The position numbers were made by a program, and so were the translations under genes. From Streptomyces sp. Edi2 (GTDB lineage: Bacteria > Actinomycetota > Actinomycetes > Streptomycetales > Streptomycetaceae): a DNA stretch of 64,000 nucleotides. The notes beneath the pieces were generated by a model, which saw only the letters and a program-made list of their open reading frames with translations, did not search any database and was not told the origin of the DNA. The stretch is taken from the NCBI RefSeq assembly GCF_040253635.1, contig NZ_JBEJGX010000003.1:2790001-2854000 (forward strand), in the 5' to 3' direction. This document shows, piece after piece, positions 53,088-62,933 of the stretch (position 1 is the stretch's first letter; each line of letters starts with the position of its first letter).

Positions 53088-54361
53088 GCGGCCCGGCTCC
53101 CGAGGCGCTTGCGGAGCCGTCGCAGCAGGCCGGGCGGGCGTGGACCGCCGCGCTGTCGCTGGCCAACGGGGCGATCTGGGTCGGGTGGTACGGGCCGCTG
53201 CAGATCCTGCTGGCGCTGCAGGCCGCGCAGCTCGCGCCGCCGGAAACGCCGAAGGAATCGGTGCTGGCGTGGGTGACCGGGGCGGGGGCCGTCGTCTCCA
53301 TGGTGTCCAACCCGCTGTTCGGGGCGCTGTCGGACCGTACGGCCTCGCGGTTCGGGCGGCGTACGCCGTGGATCGCCGTGGGGGTGCTGGGCGGGGCCGG
53401 GTCGCTGGTGCTGCTGGCCGGGGCGGGCACGGTGGCGGTGATGGTGCTGGGGTGGTGTCTGGTGCAGCTCACCCTCAATGCGGCCTTCGCGGCGGTCACC
53501 GCGGCGGTACCCGACCGGGTGCCGCCGCGGCAGCGCGGGGCGGTGGGCGGCTGGCTGGGTGCCGCGCAGATCCTGGGCGTGGTGGCCGGCACGGGGCTGG
53601 CGACGGCGGCGGGAGGGGTGGCCGCAGGGGGCGTGGCCGCGGGAGGAGTGGCCGCGGGCTATCTGGCCTGTGCCGGTTTCGTGGTGCTGGGCACCCTCCC
53701 GTATGTGCTGTTGCACCGGGATCCGGTGCTGCCGGCCGGACGGCGCCCGGCGCTGAGCGTACGGGCCCTGGCCGCCGGGTTCTGGATCAGTCCGCGCCGG
53801 TATCCCGATCTGGGGTGGGCCTGGCTGACCCGGTTCCTGATCAACCTGGGCAACGCACTGGCCCTGCTGTACCTGCTCTACTACCTGCGCGACGTGCTGC
53901 ACCGCCCTGACCCGGGCGGCGGGGTGCTGATACTGACCGCGGTGAACGGCGTGACCCTGCTGGGCACGGTCGTGGTCGGCGGGTTCTGGTCGGACCGGGC
54001 CGGGCGGCGGCAGCCGTTCGTGCTGTGGTCCGGGGTGATCATGACGGTGGCGACCGGGCTGCTGGCCGGATGGCAGACCTGGCCGGGCGCGCTGTGCGCC
54101 GCGGCGCTGCTCGGCGTCGGCTTCGGCGTCTTCACCTCCGTCGACTTCGCGCTGATGACGCAGGTACTGCCGGCCGCCGCGCACCGCGGCAAGGACATGG
54201 GCGTCATCAATATCGCCAACGCACTGCCGCAGGTGGCCGCCCCCGCGCTGGCCGCGCCGATCGTCCATCACCTCGGCGGCTTCCGGATGCTGTACGCCGT
54301 CGCGGCGGCGGTGGGGCTGGTGGGGGCGCTGCTGGTACGCCGGATCCGGGGCGTGGCCTGA
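53084..54361 (+). CDS. MFS transporter, sugar-cation symporter-like
   Basis: ATG 53084 overlaps the GH1 stop (ATGA); product 425 residues with about twelve helices. Motif-A-like sequence GALSDRTASRFGRRTPW and GFWSDRAGRRQPF in the second half are as in GPH/sucrose-type symporters. FTSVDFALMTQVLPAAAHRGKDMGV is also typical of that group. A slippage-type repeat (GGVAAGGVAAGGVAAG) sits in one membrane segment. Coupling to GH1 suggests import of a beta-glucoside. Confidence 0.88.
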   Translation: MSGPAPEALAEPSQQAGRAWTAALSLANGAIWVGWYGPLQILLALQAAQLAPPETPKESVLAWVTGAGAVVSMVSNPLFGALSDRTASRFGRRTPWIAVGVLGGAGSLVLLAGAGTVAVMVLGWCLVQLTLNAAFAAVTAAVPDRVPPRQRGAVGGWLGAAQILGVVAGTGLATAAGGVAAGGVAAGGVAAGYLACAGFVVLGTLPYVLLHRDPVLPAGRRPALSVRALAAGFWISPRRYPDLGWAWLTRFLINLGNALALLYLLYYLRDVLHRPDPGGGVLILTAVNGVTLLGTVVVGGFWSDRAGRRQPFVLWSGVIMTVATGLLAGWQTWPGALCAAALLGVGFGVFTSVDFALMTQVLPAAAHRGKDMGVINIANALPQVAAPALAAPIVHHLGGFRMLYAVAAAVGLVGALLVRRIRGVA

Positions 54362-54453
54362 GGGCCGCGGCGCGCTGCGGGGCGTGGCCCCGTACGGGGC
54401 CGTGGCACCCACGGCCGGGAGCCGGACCGGGCCGGCCCAGAGGCCAGAGCGGC

Positions 54454-55392
54454 TCAGAACCCCAGTTTGCGGAGCTGCTTCGGGTCGCGCTGCCAGTCCT
54501 TGGCGACCTTGACGTGCAGATCCAGGAAGACCGGCGTGCCGAGCAGTGCCTCGATGTGCTTGCGGGACTTCGAGCCGACCTCCTTGAGGCGCTTGCCCTT
54601 GGGGCCGATGATGATCCCCTTCTGGCTGGGGCGCTCGATGTAGACATTCGCGTGGACGTCGAGGAGAGGCTTGTCGGCGGGGCGGTCCTGGCGCGGCAGC
54701 ATCTCCTCGACGACCACCGCGATGGAGTGCGGCAGCTCGTCGCGGACGCCCTCCAGCGCGGCCTCGCGGATCAGCTCGGCGACCATGACCTGCTCGGGCT
54801 CGTCGGTGAGATCGCCCTCGGGGTAGAGCGGCGGGCTCTCCGGGAGCATCGGCACGAGCAGGTCAGCGAGGAGCGCCACCTGGGTGTCCCCGACCGCCGA
54901 GACCGGGATGATCTCGGCCCACTCGATGCCCAGTTCCTTGCCGAGCTGGTCGATGGCGATCAGCTGGGCGGCCAGCGCCTTGGAGTCGACCAGGTCGGTC
55001 TTGGTGACGATGGCGACCTTGGGGGTCTTCTTGATGCCGGCCAGCTCCGCCGCGATGTAGCGGTCGCCGGGGCCGAGCTTCTGGTCGGCGGGCAGACAGA
55101 AGCCGATCACGTCCACCTCGGACCAGGTGGTCCGCACGACGTCGTTCAGCCGCTCGCCGAGCAGCGTGCGCGGCTTGTGCAGACCGGGGGTGTCGACGAG
55201 GACCAGCTGCGCCTCGGGGCGGTGCACGATGCCGCGGACCGTGTGGCGGGTGGTCTGCGGGCGGTTGGAGGTGATGGCCACCTTCGTGCCGACGAGAGCG
55301 TTCGTAAGGGTGGACTTGCCCGCGTTGGGGCGGCCGACGAAGCAGGCGAAGCCGGCGCGGTGCGCGGCGGAGGACTCTGTACGAACGCTCAT
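54454..55392 (-). CDS. era: GTPase Era
   Basis: ATG 55392 gives 312 residues. Era assists maturation of the 30S subunit. G1 is FVGRPNAGKSTL, G3 VDTPGLHKPR, G4 VTKTDLVD; the KH domain at the C-terminus has VNVYIERPSQKGIIIGPKGKRLKEVG. The first 15 residues (MSVRTESSAAHRAGF) are an extension. It is the last gene of the block phoH-ybeY-CNNM-CDA-era. Confidence 0.97.
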   Translation of the reverse strand: MSVRTESSAAHRAGFACFVGRPNAGKSTLTNALVGTKVAITSNRPQTTRHTVRGIVHRPEAQLVLVDTPGLHKPRTLLGERLNDVVRTTWSEVDVIGFCLPADQKLGPGDRYIAAELAGIKKTPKVAIVTKTDLVDSKALAAQLIAIDQLGKELGIEWAEIIPVSAVGDTQVALLADLLVPMLPESPPLYPEGDLTDEPEQVMVAELIREAALEGVRDELPHSIAVVVEEMLPRQDRPADKPLLDVHANVYIERPSQKGIIIGPKGKRLKEVGSKSRKHIEALLGTPVFLDLHVKVAKDWQRDPKQLRKLGF

Positions 55393-55613
55393 GGCGCCCA
55401 TTCTCCCCGATCCCGGGCGCGGCTCCGACCAACCGGCCGCGGGGGCCGGTACGGGCGGGCGGTACGGGGCGGCCGGAGCCGCCGCGGGCCGGTACGGGGC
55501 GGCCGGCCACGGTCGGGCGGCCGCATCCGGTGGGCCGCCCCCGCACGCCGTCCGTACGCCGTCCGCGCATTGTCCGTACGACGCCCGTACACCGCCCTCC
55601 AAGGCTCCCGCGC

Positions 55614-55979
55614 TCAGGCCGGTGCGTCCCCCGCCGGGACGGCGCTGCGCAGGGTGCCGTCGGGGCCGGCGACCAGGACGGGCGTCGCGGGCCCGCCGAG
55701 GTCGCGTACGGCCGCACGGTCCGCGTCGGCGGCGCGCTCGGCGTCGGTGACCACGGCCGCGGCCTCCAGGGACGTGGCCCCGCTGGCGACGGCCATCGCC
55801 ACGGCCGTCTGCAGCGCGCTGAGCTGCAGCGAGTCCAGGGCGACGGTGCCGGCGACATAGGTGCGGCCGGTCTCGTCGCGGACGGCGGCGCCCTCGGGCA
55901 CGCCGTTACGGGCCCGCGCCGAGCGGGCAAGCGTGATGATCTTGCGGTCTTCCGGGTCCAGCGGTGCGGCTTCGCTCAT
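55614..55979 (-). CDS. Cytidine-deaminase-like protein lacking the zinc site
   Basis: 121 residues from ATG 55979. The fold of cytidine deaminase is suggested by DPEDRKIITLARSARARNGV, AAVRDETGRTYVAGTVALDS and the long helix QLSALQTAVAMAVASGAT. In active enzymes that helix begins with C/HAE and a PCxxC follows; here the first reads SALQT and no PCxxC is present. The protein can hardly be a zinc deaminase. Its place between the CNNM protein and era is conserved in actinomycetes, where it is usually annotated as cytidine deaminase. Role unknown. Confidence 0.8.
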   Translation of the reverse strand: MSEAAPLDPEDRKIITLARSARARNGVPEGAAVRDETGRTYVAGTVALDSLQLSALQTAVAMAVASGATSLEAAAVVTDAERAADADRAAVRDLGGPATPVLVAGPDGTLRSAVPAGDAPA

Positions 55980-56331
55980 ACGGGCGAGCATATGCGGGGC
56001 CGCGGACGGCGGCGGAAAAGGGGGCGGTCGGCCCGGGGCCGCGGACGATGCGCAGGCAGCCCGCGGCGGAAGGGAGAGGTGGCTGCCCCGGTCCCCCGCT
56101 CCGGGGCAGCCTGCGCGGGAAGATCTCTGTGACGATTTCCCTCACGCACGGCGGCCGCGCTTCCAGCGACCGCCAGAAGATCTTTCCATGCGGCACACGA
56201 CAGAATCCAGCCCCACTGGAAATGACTTGCAGAACATTTCCGGTGCACTGGAGATAAGTAGCCTTGTGGAGTTCGGCGGCGAAGAAAATTCCCGCCCTCA
56301 CACGAAATTACGCAATGAATTCCGCATACGT
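55980..56331. other. Intergenic between CNNM/CBS gene and the CDA-like gene
   Basis: No gene supported. It includes a terminator-like hairpin (listed), two agaagatct blocks about 60 bases apart, and an AT-richer patch at 56195-56335. Confidence 0.5.
56081..56111 (-). terminator. Hairpin downstream of the CNNM/CBS gene
   Basis: GGCTGCCCCGG and CCGGGGCAGCC pair perfectly around a 9-base loop, 220 bases after the stop and 100 bases before the CDA-like start; it may separate two transcripts. Confidence 0.6.
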
Positions 56332-57675
56332 TCAGCCGGCGGAACGACCGCCCTCCCAGGGCCCCTCCGACGCGCTCGCGCCCTCGGGACGCACCGGCTC
56401 GCAGACCACCGTGATGATCTTGTTCCGGCGGCCGCCCGGGGACTCCGCGGTCAGCCGGAGCGCCTTCAGGCCCGGGTCGGACGCGTCCTCGGAGAGGTCG
56501 ACCTCGGCGGTGGCGCCGGCGATCGGAACCCGGCCGAGGAGCTTGGCGAGCAGTCCGCCGACCGTTTCGACATCCTCGTCGTCCAGCTCGGCCAGGCCGT
56601 ACAGCTCGCCGAGGTCGCCGATGTCCAGCCGGGCGGTGACGCGATAGCGGCCGTCGCCGAGGTCTTCGACGGGCGGCAGTTCCCGGTCGTATTCGTCGGT
56701 GATCTCGCCGACGATCTCTTCCAGGATGTCCTCGATAGTGACAATACCGGCGGTGCCGCCGTATTCGTCGATGACCACCGCGACATGATTGCGGTCCTGC
56801 TGCATTTCGCGCAGCAGATCACCGGCATTCTTGGTATCGGGGACGAAGACGGCGGGGCGCATGGCCGTGGAGACCAGCTCGTTCTCGGCGTCGCGGCTGA
56901 TGTGGACCTTGCGGGCGAGGTCCTTGAGGTAGACGACGCCGACGACATCATCCTCGTTCTCGCCGGTCACCGGGATGCGCGAGAAGCCGGAGCGCAGGGC
57001 CAGGGTGAGCGCCTGGCGGATGGTCTTGAAGCGCTCGACGGCGACCAGGTCCGTACGCGGCACCATCACCTCGCGGACGAGGGTGTCACCGAGCTGGAAG
57101 ACGGAGTGCACCATCCGGCGCTCCTCGTCCTCGATCAGCGACTCCTTCTCCGCGAGGTCGACCAGCGAGCGCAGCTCGGCCTCGGAGGCGAACGGGCCCT
57201 TGCGGAAGCCCTTGCCGGGGGTGAGGGCGTTGCCGAGGAGGATCAGGAGCGGCGGGACGGGGCCCATGATGCGGGCCAGCGGCAGCAGCACATAGGCGGC
57301 GGCGGTCGCGGTGTTCAGCGGGTGCTGGCGGCCGATGGTCCGCGGCGAGACGCCGACGGCGACATAGGAGACCAGCACCATCACGGCGATGGCGACGGTC
57401 AGCGCCTGCCACGTCTTGTCGAAGGAGCGCAGGCAGGCGTAGGTGACCAGGACACCGGCGGCCATCTCGCAGCCGACCCGCACCAGCAGGGCGACATTGA
57501 GGTAGCGGGTGGGGTCGGCGGCGACCGCGGCGAGCTTGGCGCTGCCGCGGCGCCCCGAGCGGACGGCCTCCTCGGCCCGGAAGCTGGTCGTCCGGGCCAG
57601 GCCGGCCTCCGCGCAGGCGGCGAGCCAGGCGATCACGACGAGCAGGACCGCGACCGCGATCAGCTGGGTGGTCAT
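56332..57675 (-). CDS. CNNM/CBS-domain membrane protein (HlyC/CorC family)
   Basis: 447 residues. The N-terminal DUF21 (CNNM) part has four hydrophobic helices with [20 protein letters not shown] and [14 protein letters not shown]. Two CBS repeats follow ([16 protein letters not shown], and [20 protein letters not shown] to [29 protein letters not shown]), then the CorC_HlyC domain ([31 protein letters not shown]). Such proteins are magnesium efflux or homeostasis factors; the old name hemolysin is misleading. It starts 12 bases after ybeY, same operon. Confidence 0.94.
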   Translation of the reverse strand: MTTQLIAVAVLLVVIAWLAACAEAGLARTTSFRAEEAVRSGRRGSAKLAAVAADPTRYLNVALLVRVGCEMAAGVLVTYACLRSFDKTWQALTVAIAVMVLVSYVAVGVSPRTIGRQHPLNTATAAAYVLLPLARIMGPVPPLLILLGNALTPGKGFRKGPFASEAELRSLVDLAEKESLIEDEERRMVHSVFQLGDTLVREVMVPRTDLVAVERFKTIRQALTLALRSGFSRIPVTGENEDDVVGVVYLKDLARKVHISRDAENELVSTAMRPAVFVPDTKNAGDLLREMQQDRNHVAVVIDEYGGTAGIVTIEDILEEIVGEITDEYDRELPPVEDLGDGRYRVTARLDIGDLGELYGLAELDDEDVETVGGLLAKLLGRVPIAGATAEVDLSEDASDPGLKALRLTAESPGGRRNKIITVVCEPVRPEGASASEGPWEGGRSAG

Positions 57676-57687
57676 CGCAGCGTCCCG

Positions 57688-58185
57688 TCAGGTCACGGTG
57701 GGGGCCGGCGAGGGGCCGGTCAGGCCCTGCTCGGTCCGCCAGCCGTCGATGATCGCCGCCTGCAGGCCGAACATCTCGGCCTTCTCGTCCGGCTCTTCGT
57801 GGTCGTAGCCGAGGAGGTGGAGCACGCCGTGGACGGTGAGCAGCTGGAGCTCTTCGTCCATGCTGTGCCCCGTCGGGGCCTCCTCGCCCTGCTTCTTGGC
57901 GACCTCGGGGCAGAGCACGATGTCACCGAGGAGTCCCTGCGGGGGCTCCTCGTCGTCCTTCGCCGGCGGACGCAGCTCGTCCATCGGGAAGGACATGACG
58001 TCGGTCGGGCCCGGCAGGTCCATCCACTGGAGATGGAGCTGTTCCATGGCCTCGGCGTCCACGACGATCACGGACAGCTCGGAGAGCGGGTGGATACGCA
58101 TCCGGGCGACGGCGTAGCGGGCGACATCCAGGATGGACTGCTCGTCGATATCCGTGCCGGACTCGTTGTTGACGTCGATGGACAT
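57688..58185 (-). CDS. ybeY: Endoribonuclease YbeY
   Basis: 165 residues. The metal site [16 protein letters not shown] gives the HxxxHxxxxxH motif. [14 protein letters not shown] is the other conserved block. YbeY matures the 16S rRNA 3' end and helps quality control of ribosomes. It lies between phoH and the CNNM gene with short gaps in one operon. A mildly extended acidic loop ([12 protein letters not shown]) is typical of actinomycetes. Confidence 0.96.
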   Translation of the reverse strand: MSIDVNNESGTDIDEQSILDVARYAVARMRIHPLSELSVIVVDAEAMEQLHLQWMDLPGPTDVMSFPMDELRPPAKDDEEPPQGLLGDIVLCPEVAKKQGEEAPTGHSMDEELQLLTVHGVLHLLGYDHEEPDEKAEMFGLQAAIIDGWRTEQGLTGPSPAPTVT

Positions 58186-58251
58186 GGGGGAGTTGCTTCT
58201 CGCTTCTGTGTGCCGGGCGCGGGCCGGCCGGTGGTCCCGGCCGGCCGGGGC

Positions 58252-59256
<1,005 letters not shown>

Positions 59257-59482
59257 GGGGCGGCTCGGTGGCCTGCTCAACCCCCATCCTTTGCTCGTAT
59301 GAGGTGCCTGCCTGCAATGACCTGCACTCGACTCCTTGGGATACAAGAGTACGACGGGGCACCGACAAGCCCGAGGCCTTTTCCTGCCAGGGGTGGGCGT
59401 GGGGGCGGCCGGGACGCGGCCGGACGGCCCGATCGGCCCCGGCCTCATCGGCCCCGGGCCCGGTCCGCAGGCCGGGCCGCGC

Positions 59483-60628
59483 TCAGGCCGGGCGGCGGAA
59501 GCCGATCGTGGGGACGGCGCGGGCCAGCGGGGCGGGCCGGTAGGCCGCGGGCAGCACCTCGTCGAGGAAGGCGTACTGGCGGCGCAGCGCGCCCGGCGCA
59601 CCCGCCTCGCAGCCCCGCACCTGCTGCCACCAGCCGGCGATCTCGGCCCACCCGGGTGCGGACAGCGAGCCGCCGAACTCCTGTACGGACAGCGCGGCGC
59701 TCAGCCCCGCGAAGGCGAGCCGGTCGGCGAGCGGCCAGTCGGCGAGGGTGCCGGTGACGAATCCGGCGACGAAGACATCGCCGGCGCCCGTGGGGTCCAG
59801 CGCCTCCACGGCGATGCCGGGCACCTCGGCGCTCTCGCCGGTCCGCCCGTCCACCGCGTAGGCCCCCTCGGCTCCCAGCGTGACCACGGCAAGCGGCACC
59901 CGGTCGGCGAGCTTGCGGGCGGCGGCGCGCGGGCAGTCCGTGCGGGTGTAGCGCATCGCCTCCTCGGCGTTGGGCAGGAACGCCTCGCAGTGTTCGAGGT
60001 CGGCTAGGTCGGCCGGGTCCCAGCGGCCGGTGTCGTCCCAGCCCACATCAGCGAAGATCCGGCTGCCGCGGCCGGCCGCGCAGCCCAGCCAGCCCTCCCG
60101 GCGGCCCGGTACCAGCGAGGCGACGCAGGCGCGGGACGGCGGCGGGCAGCCCGGGGCGTGCTTGCCGTCGAAGGTGTAGTCGGGCGGCGGCGCCTCGTGG
60201 CCGTGCGAGACCATCGTGCGCTCGCCCTCGTACGCCATGGAGACGGTGACCGGGGAGTGCCAGCCGGGGACGGTGCGGGACAGCGCCAGGTCGATGCCCT
60301 CGCCCTGTTCCAGCGCCTCCCAGCAGTACTCGCCGTAGTGGTCGTCGCCGAACGCGGCGGCGAGGGAGGTGCGCAGGCCGAGCCGGGCCAGCGCGGTGGC
60401 CATGTTGGCGACGCCGCCGGGGCTGGAACCCATGCCGCGGGCCCACGATTCGGTGCCGCGGACGGGGGCGCTGTCCAGGCCGGTGAAGATGATGTCCAGG
60501 AAGACGGTGCCGGTGAGGTAGACGTCGGTGTGCGGGTCTCCGTCGGCGCGCACCGCTGCGAGCGGATCGAGGGCCGGTGGCACTGCGGCCGGTCCCGCGG
60601 GCAAAAGGTCATCGCGTCGGCTGCTCAC
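59483..60628 (-). CDS. PfkB-family carbohydrate kinase
   Basis: GTG 60628 follows GAGGAG; product 381 residues. The ribokinase fold shows GSSPGGVANMATALARLGLR near the N-terminal third and the second PfkB signature DPTGAGDVFVAGFVTGTLA with the catalytic Asp. The long N-terminal 35 residues are Pro/Ala-rich. Substrate is unknown; it is divergent from a GH4 glycosidase gene only 66 bases away, so a sugar freed or used in that pathway is plausible. Confidence 0.92.
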   Translation of the reverse strand: MSSRRDDLLPAGPAAVPPALDPLAAVRADGDPHTDVYLTGTVFLDIIFTGLDSAPVRGTESWARGMGSSPGGVANMATALARLGLRTSLAAAFGDDHYGEYCWEALEQGEGIDLALSRTVPGWHSPVTVSMAYEGERTMVSHGHEAPPPDYTFDGKHAPGCPPPSRACVASLVPGRREGWLGCAAGRGSRIFADVGWDDTGRWDPADLADLEHCEAFLPNAEEAMRYTRTDCPRAAARKLADRVPLAVVTLGAEGAYAVDGRTGESAEVPGIAVEALDPTGAGDVFVAGFVTGTLADWPLADRLAFAGLSAALSVQEFGGSLSAPGWAEIAGWWQQVRGCEAGAPGALRRQYAFLDEVLPAAYRPAPLARAVPTIGFRRPA

Positions 60629-60694
60629 CGTGCTCGCTCCTCTCGTATCGGCACGTGCCGCCAGTGTGCCTGATGCTGCGGTACGTTCCGCCCC

Positions 60695-62035
60695 ATGAGG
60701 CTGACGATTCTGGGCGGGGGCGGCTTCCGGGTGCCGCTGGTCTACCGCGCGCTGCTGGACGACCCGGCACACGCCGTCTCCGAGGTGGTGCTGCACGACA
60801 CCGATCCGCGCCGGGTGGGGGTGATCGCCGAGGTGCTGACTCGGCTGGCGCGGGGGCATCCGGCGCCGGTGCCCGTACGGGTCGAGGAGCGGCTGGACGA
60901 CGCGCTGGCCGGGGCCGGCTTCGTCTTCTCGGCGATCCGGGTGGGCGGCACGGCAGGGCGGATACGCGACGAGCGGATCCCGCTGTCCGAGGGGGTGCTG
61001 GGCCAGGAGACGGTCGGCGCGGGCGGTGTCCTCTACGGCCTGCGGACGGTCCCGGTGGCCCTGCACATCGCCGAGCGGGTCGCGGCGCTCGCCCCGGAGG
61101 CGTGGGTCATCAACTTCACCAACCCCGCGGGCACGGTCACCGAGGCGATGTCCCAGGTGCTGGGCGACCGCGTCATCGGGATCTGCGATTCGCCGGTGGG
61201 GCTGGTGCGCCGGGCGGCACGGGCGGCCGGCGTGGACCCGGCGGCCTTCGACGGGACCGGCCGGGTCGGCTACGACTACGTGGGGCTCAACCACCTCGGC
61301 TGGCTGCGGTCGTTGACGCTGGACGGCACCGAGCTGCTGCCGGGGCTGCTCGCCGACGACGCCGCGCTGGGCTCCTTCGAGGAGGGCCGGCTCTTCGGCG
61401 CCGACTGGCTGCGGACCCTGGGCGCGCTGCCCAACGAGTATCTGCACTACTACTACTTCCGCCGCGAAACCCTCGGCTCCGTACGGGACACCACCGAGAC
61501 CCGCGGCGAATTCCTCGATCAGCAGCAGGGCGGCTTCTTCGAGCGTGCCGCGTCGGCCGGCGGCCCGGAGGGGGCGTACGAGCTGTGGGAGCGCACCCGG
61601 CTGGAGCGCGAGGAGACGTATATGGCGCACAGCAGGGAGGCCAGTGGCGGCTGGCAGCGCGACAGCCACGACCTGGAGGGCGGTGGCTACGACCGGGTGG
61701 CGCTGGCGTTGATGCACGCGATCGTGGGCGACAGCGGGACCCGGCTGATCCTCAACGTCCGCAACGGGACGACGGTGCCGCAGCTGGCGCCGGACGCGAT
61801 CGTGGAGACGGTGTGCGAGGTGACGTCGCAGGGCGCCAGGCCGCTGCCCTGCGCGCCCCTGCGAGAGGACCAGTTGGGGCTGATGCTGCAGGTCAAGGCG
61901 GTGGAGCGGGCGACGGTGGAGGCGGCGGTCTACAAGGACAGGGACGCCGCGCTGCGGGCGCTGGCGCTGCATCCGCTGGTGGACTCCCCCGCGGTGGCCG
62001 CCCGCATCCTGGAGCGGGCGGCCGGGGAGGCATGA
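60695..62035 (+). CDS. GH4 6-phospho-beta-glucosidase-like enzyme
   Basis: 446 residues; GH4 enzymes use NAD+ and Mn2+ in an oxidation-elimination mechanism. Nucleotide fold: MRLTILGGGGFRVPLVYRAL. VINFTNPAGTVTEAM, VIGICDSPVGLV with the metal-ligand Cys, GLNHLGWLRS with the His and ETYMAHSREAS fit the family. Known members cleave 6-phospho-beta-glucosides delivered by PTS systems; no PTS gene is here. The neighbouring PfkB kinase could supply a phosphorylated substrate. Confidence 0.92.
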   Translation: MRLTILGGGGFRVPLVYRALLDDPAHAVSEVVLHDTDPRRVGVIAEVLTRLARGHPAPVPVRVEERLDDALAGAGFVFSAIRVGGTAGRIRDERIPLSEGVLGQETVGAGGVLYGLRTVPVALHIAERVAALAPEAWVINFTNPAGTVTEAMSQVLGDRVIGICDSPVGLVRRAARAAGVDPAAFDGTGRVGYDYVGLNHLGWLRSLTLDGTELLPGLLADDAALGSFEEGRLFGADWLRTLGALPNEYLHYYYFRRETLGSVRDTTETRGEFLDQQQGGFFERAASAGGPEGAYELWERTRLEREETYMAHSREASGGWQRDSHDLEGGGYDRVALALMHAIVGDSGTRLILNVRNGTTVPQLAPDAIVETVCEVTSQGARPLPCAPLREDQLGLMLQVKAVERATVEAAVYKDRDAALRALALHPLVDSPAVAARILERAAGEA

Positions 62036-62074
62036 GGAGGCGGAGGCCCGGCGAGGGACAACCTCCGACCGGCC

Positions 62075-62178
62075 GGAATGCCTCCGCCCTCGCCGGAATA
62101 CCCTCCGTCCCCGTCGGAATACCCTCCGTCCCCGCCGCGTTGTGGCCCGCAAGGGGCGTCCGCAACCCTTACGGGATG
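62075..62178 (-). repeat. Dispersed hairpin repeat, copy 2, with tandem ggnattcc units
   Basis: 62135-62178 is the reverse-complement partner of 30384-30428. To its left (downstream in repeat orientation) are three units of about 21 bases containing ggtattccgacgggg. It lies between the convergent ends of the GH4 and MBL genes. Confidence 0.7.
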
Positions 62179-62303
62179 CGGCCGCCCCGGCCCTTAATGG
62201 CCCGCGCGCCCCCAGCGCCTTCGTTCAGCCCAGCGCCCCGCGCCGCCTCAGTGGCCCGCGCCGCCGCCCCAGCGCCCCCGCCGCCCCAGTGGCTGCGCGC
62301 CCC

Positions 62304-62933
62304 TCAGTGCCCCCGCTTGATCCACTCCTCCAGATGCGGGGCCTCCGCCCCGATCGTCGTCGGGTCGCCGTGTCCGGTACGGACCTGGGTCGCGGGCGGC
62401 AGGGTCAGCAGCCGGTCCCGGATCGAGGCCACGATCGTCGGGAAGTCCGAGAAGGACCGGCCGGTGGCGCCGGGGCCGCCCTGGAAGAGGGTGTCGCCGG
62501 TGAAAACGGTGCCCAGCTCGCGGGCGTAGAGGCAGACCGCGCCGGGCGCATGGCCCGGGGTGTGCAGCACGGTCAGATCCGTACCGGCGATGGTCAGCAC
62601 CTGGCCGTCCGCCAGCTCCGCGTCCGGCGCGGTGTCCGCGTGGGTCATCTTCCACAACGGCAGGTCGGCGGGGTGCAGATGGATCCGGGCACCGGTGCGG
62701 GAGGCCAGCGCCGGGGCCGCGTCGATGTGGTCGTCGTGCCCATGGGTGCAGACGATCGCCCGCAGCGTCCGGCCGCCGAGGGCTTCGAGGATGGCGTCGG
62801 CGTCATGGGAGGCGTCGATGACGATCGCCTCGTCGTCGTCGCCGACGATCCAGACGTTGTTGTCGACGTCCCAGGTGCCGCCGTCGAGGGAGAAGGTTCC
62901 GGAGGTGACCAGGTGGTCGATACGGGCCGCCAT
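62304..62933 (-). CDS. Metallo-beta-lactamase-fold hydrolase
   Basis: 209 residues; ATG overlaps the stop of the dehydrogenase gene by one base (TGATG). The zinc site is THGHDDHIDAAPAL, with LHTPGHAPGAVCLY, FTGDTLFQGGPG and GHGDPTTIG supplying the other ligands, as in glyoxalase II-like enzymes. In actinomycetes this gene follows the mycothiol-dependent formaldehyde dehydrogenase and is proposed to hydrolyse the S-formylmycothiol it makes. Coupling here supports that role. Confidence 0.92.
   Translation of the reverse strand: MAARIDHLVTSGTFSLDGGTWDVDNNVWIVGDDDEAIVIDASHDADAILEALGGRTLRAIVCTHGHDDHIDAAPALASRTGARIHLHPADLPLWKMTHADTAPDAELADGQVLTIAGTDLTVLHTPGHAPGAVCLYARELGTVFTGDTLFQGGPGATGRSFSDFPTIVASIRDRLLTLPPATQVRTGHGDPTTIGAEAPHLEEWIKRGH

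Noticed and set aside
59483..62152. Long minus-strand frame extending the PfkB kinase to 889 residues
   Set aside because: The extension is antisense to the GH4 gene; the kinase family starts near the GTG at 60628 with a good RBS.
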